Assembly (NCBI RefSeq): GCF_008802365.1
Contig: NZ_VZQZ01000002.1
Coordinates: forward strand, 210,362-274,361
DNA from: Oryzomonas japonica
GTDB taxonomy: Bacteria; Desulfobacterota; Desulfuromonadia; Geobacterales; Pseudopelobacteraceae
Length of the DNA: 64,000 bases
Direction: 5' to 3'
Positions 63,494-64,000 of the stretch are shown piece by piece. A model generated the notes under the pieces. The model did not search any database. It had not been told where the DNA came from and worked only from the letters and a program-made list of their open reading frames with translations. Every line of letters starts with the position of its first letter. Within the stretch, counting starts at the first letter, position 1. The position numbers were made by a program, and so were the translations under genes.

Positions 63494-64000
63494 TCATGCT
63501 CCCGGAGTGTTTGGCGTTGGAGTTGTGCTGGTATCGGGCTTGTCACCTTGTTTGCGGCGGTGGCCGTGTTTGCGGTGCCGATTTCTGCGGCGCCCTTCCT
63601 GTTTCTTCTGGCCATCCTGTGCCTCGTCGACGCCGGCCTCGACGGCCGGGGGAGGCGGCGTAACAGCGGCGCGCTTGCTTTCCTCCCGCGTCTCGTCCTT
63701 CTGCTGGGGTGCCGGAGCCGGGGACGACGGCTGTCGCTGGTGGTGTTTACGCTCACGCTGCTCGCGGCGGGCTTCGGGCTGCGATGCCGGAGCAGCCGCG
63801 GGCAGCGTGGGAAGCGCATCGGCGGCGTTGTCGCTTAGGATCTCGTCGCGCCTGATGGTAATCTGTTTGTTATCGTCGAGCCTGAGCGTAATGTTGCCGG
63901 TCAGGATGTTGATCTTGTCGATGACGCCGACGGCAGTTGGAGTGCGGACCCGTTTCCCGCATTTGGGGAAGTTTTTCCGCAGGCAGCAATAGGTTTCGTA
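63494..64000 (-). CDS. ricT: PSP1-domain protein RicT/YaaT, C-terminal part (partial)
   Basis: 168 residues are visible, running in from the window's right edge. The start is off-window. They begin YETYCCLRKNFPKCGKRVRT, the end of the PSP1 domain of RicT (YaaT/TpaR) proteins, followed by VDKIN-like strands and DEI. A long basic, low-complexity tail follows, rich in Lys, Arg, Glu, Pro and Ala. RicT in Bacillus works with RicA/RicF in RNA processing. In Geobacter relatives the gene commonly precedes metG, as here. Confidence 0.85.
   Translation of the reverse strand, partial: YETYCCLRKNFPKCGKRVRTPTAVGVIDKINILTGNITLRLDDNKQITIRRDEILSDNAADALPTLPAAAPASQPEARREQRERKHHQRQPSSPAPAPQQKDETREESKRAAVTPPPPAVEAGVDEAQDGQKKQEGRRRNRHRKHGHRRKQGDKPDTSTTPTPNTPGA

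Overview
The window reads as the chromosome of a GC-rich, Gram-negative anaerobe of the Geobacter group (Desulfuromonadia/Geobacterales). This is inferred from gene content, not from a database match. The pointers are a three-gene diheme-type succinate dehydrogenase/fumarate reductase (frdCAB), an indolepyruvate ferredoxin oxidoreductase and phenylacetate-CoA ligase operon joined to a Liv transporter, a tetraheme cytochrome c, a MucR-type zinc-finger regulator and several B12-binding radical SAM enzymes. No rRNA, tRNA, CRISPR array, insertion sequence or prophage was seen.

Layout. 0-2.7 kb: the end of an exopolyphosphatase gene, then a leftward lipid-transport (MCE/Mla) operon whose ABC 'ATPase' has lost its nucleotide-binding motifs. 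2.9-12.4 kb: a rightward aryl/branched-chain acid operon (iorAB, carbonic anhydrase, paaK, ACT protein, livKHMGF) behind a clear promoter with an overlapping palindrome. 12.5-24.6 kb: housekeeping genes (tsaD, rsmA, mucR, rmuC, murJ, mazG, tgt) with a GGDEF protein, a lipoprotein and a cytochrome between them. An AT-rich gap at 18.15-18.52 kb carries perfect DnaA boxes. 25.0-28.4 kb: frdCAB, closed by a terminator and followed by a solitary Cas6-like RAMP gene.

29.5-52 kb is the most unusual part. One tightly coupled rightward operon encodes a polysaccharide deacetylase, a glycosyltransferase, an LpxL-like acyltransferase, an acyl carrier protein, five radical SAM enzymes (four with a B12-binding-type N-terminus), a FabD-like transferase, a thioesterase and an MFS pump. 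After a small aldo-keto reductase / flavin-protein / riboswitch-ribB block, a second rightward set encodes a ketoreductase, a ketosynthase, a chain-length-factor-like ketosynthase, a hotdog dehydratase, LolA-like and LolB-like carriers and an MMPL/RND exporter. No enoyl reductase is present. Together they look like a dedicated pathway that builds an unsaturated acyl chain, modifies it by radical chemistry, attaches it to a lipid or sugar and moves it to the outer membrane. The architecture resembles aryl-polyene clusters, but the aryl-activating enzymes are missing and the radical SAM enzymes are added. I regard it as the best candidate for an undescribed system.

52-56.1 kb: a leftward envelope operon (cupredoxin, sixth radical SAM, VTT/DedA-like, YihY-like, PagL-like lipid A deacylase) converges on the exporter. 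56.3-64 kb: ruvB without ruvA/ruvC, an Hda-like DnaA paralogue, a divergent J-domain/leucine-rich protein, tex, and the leftward ricT-metG pair.
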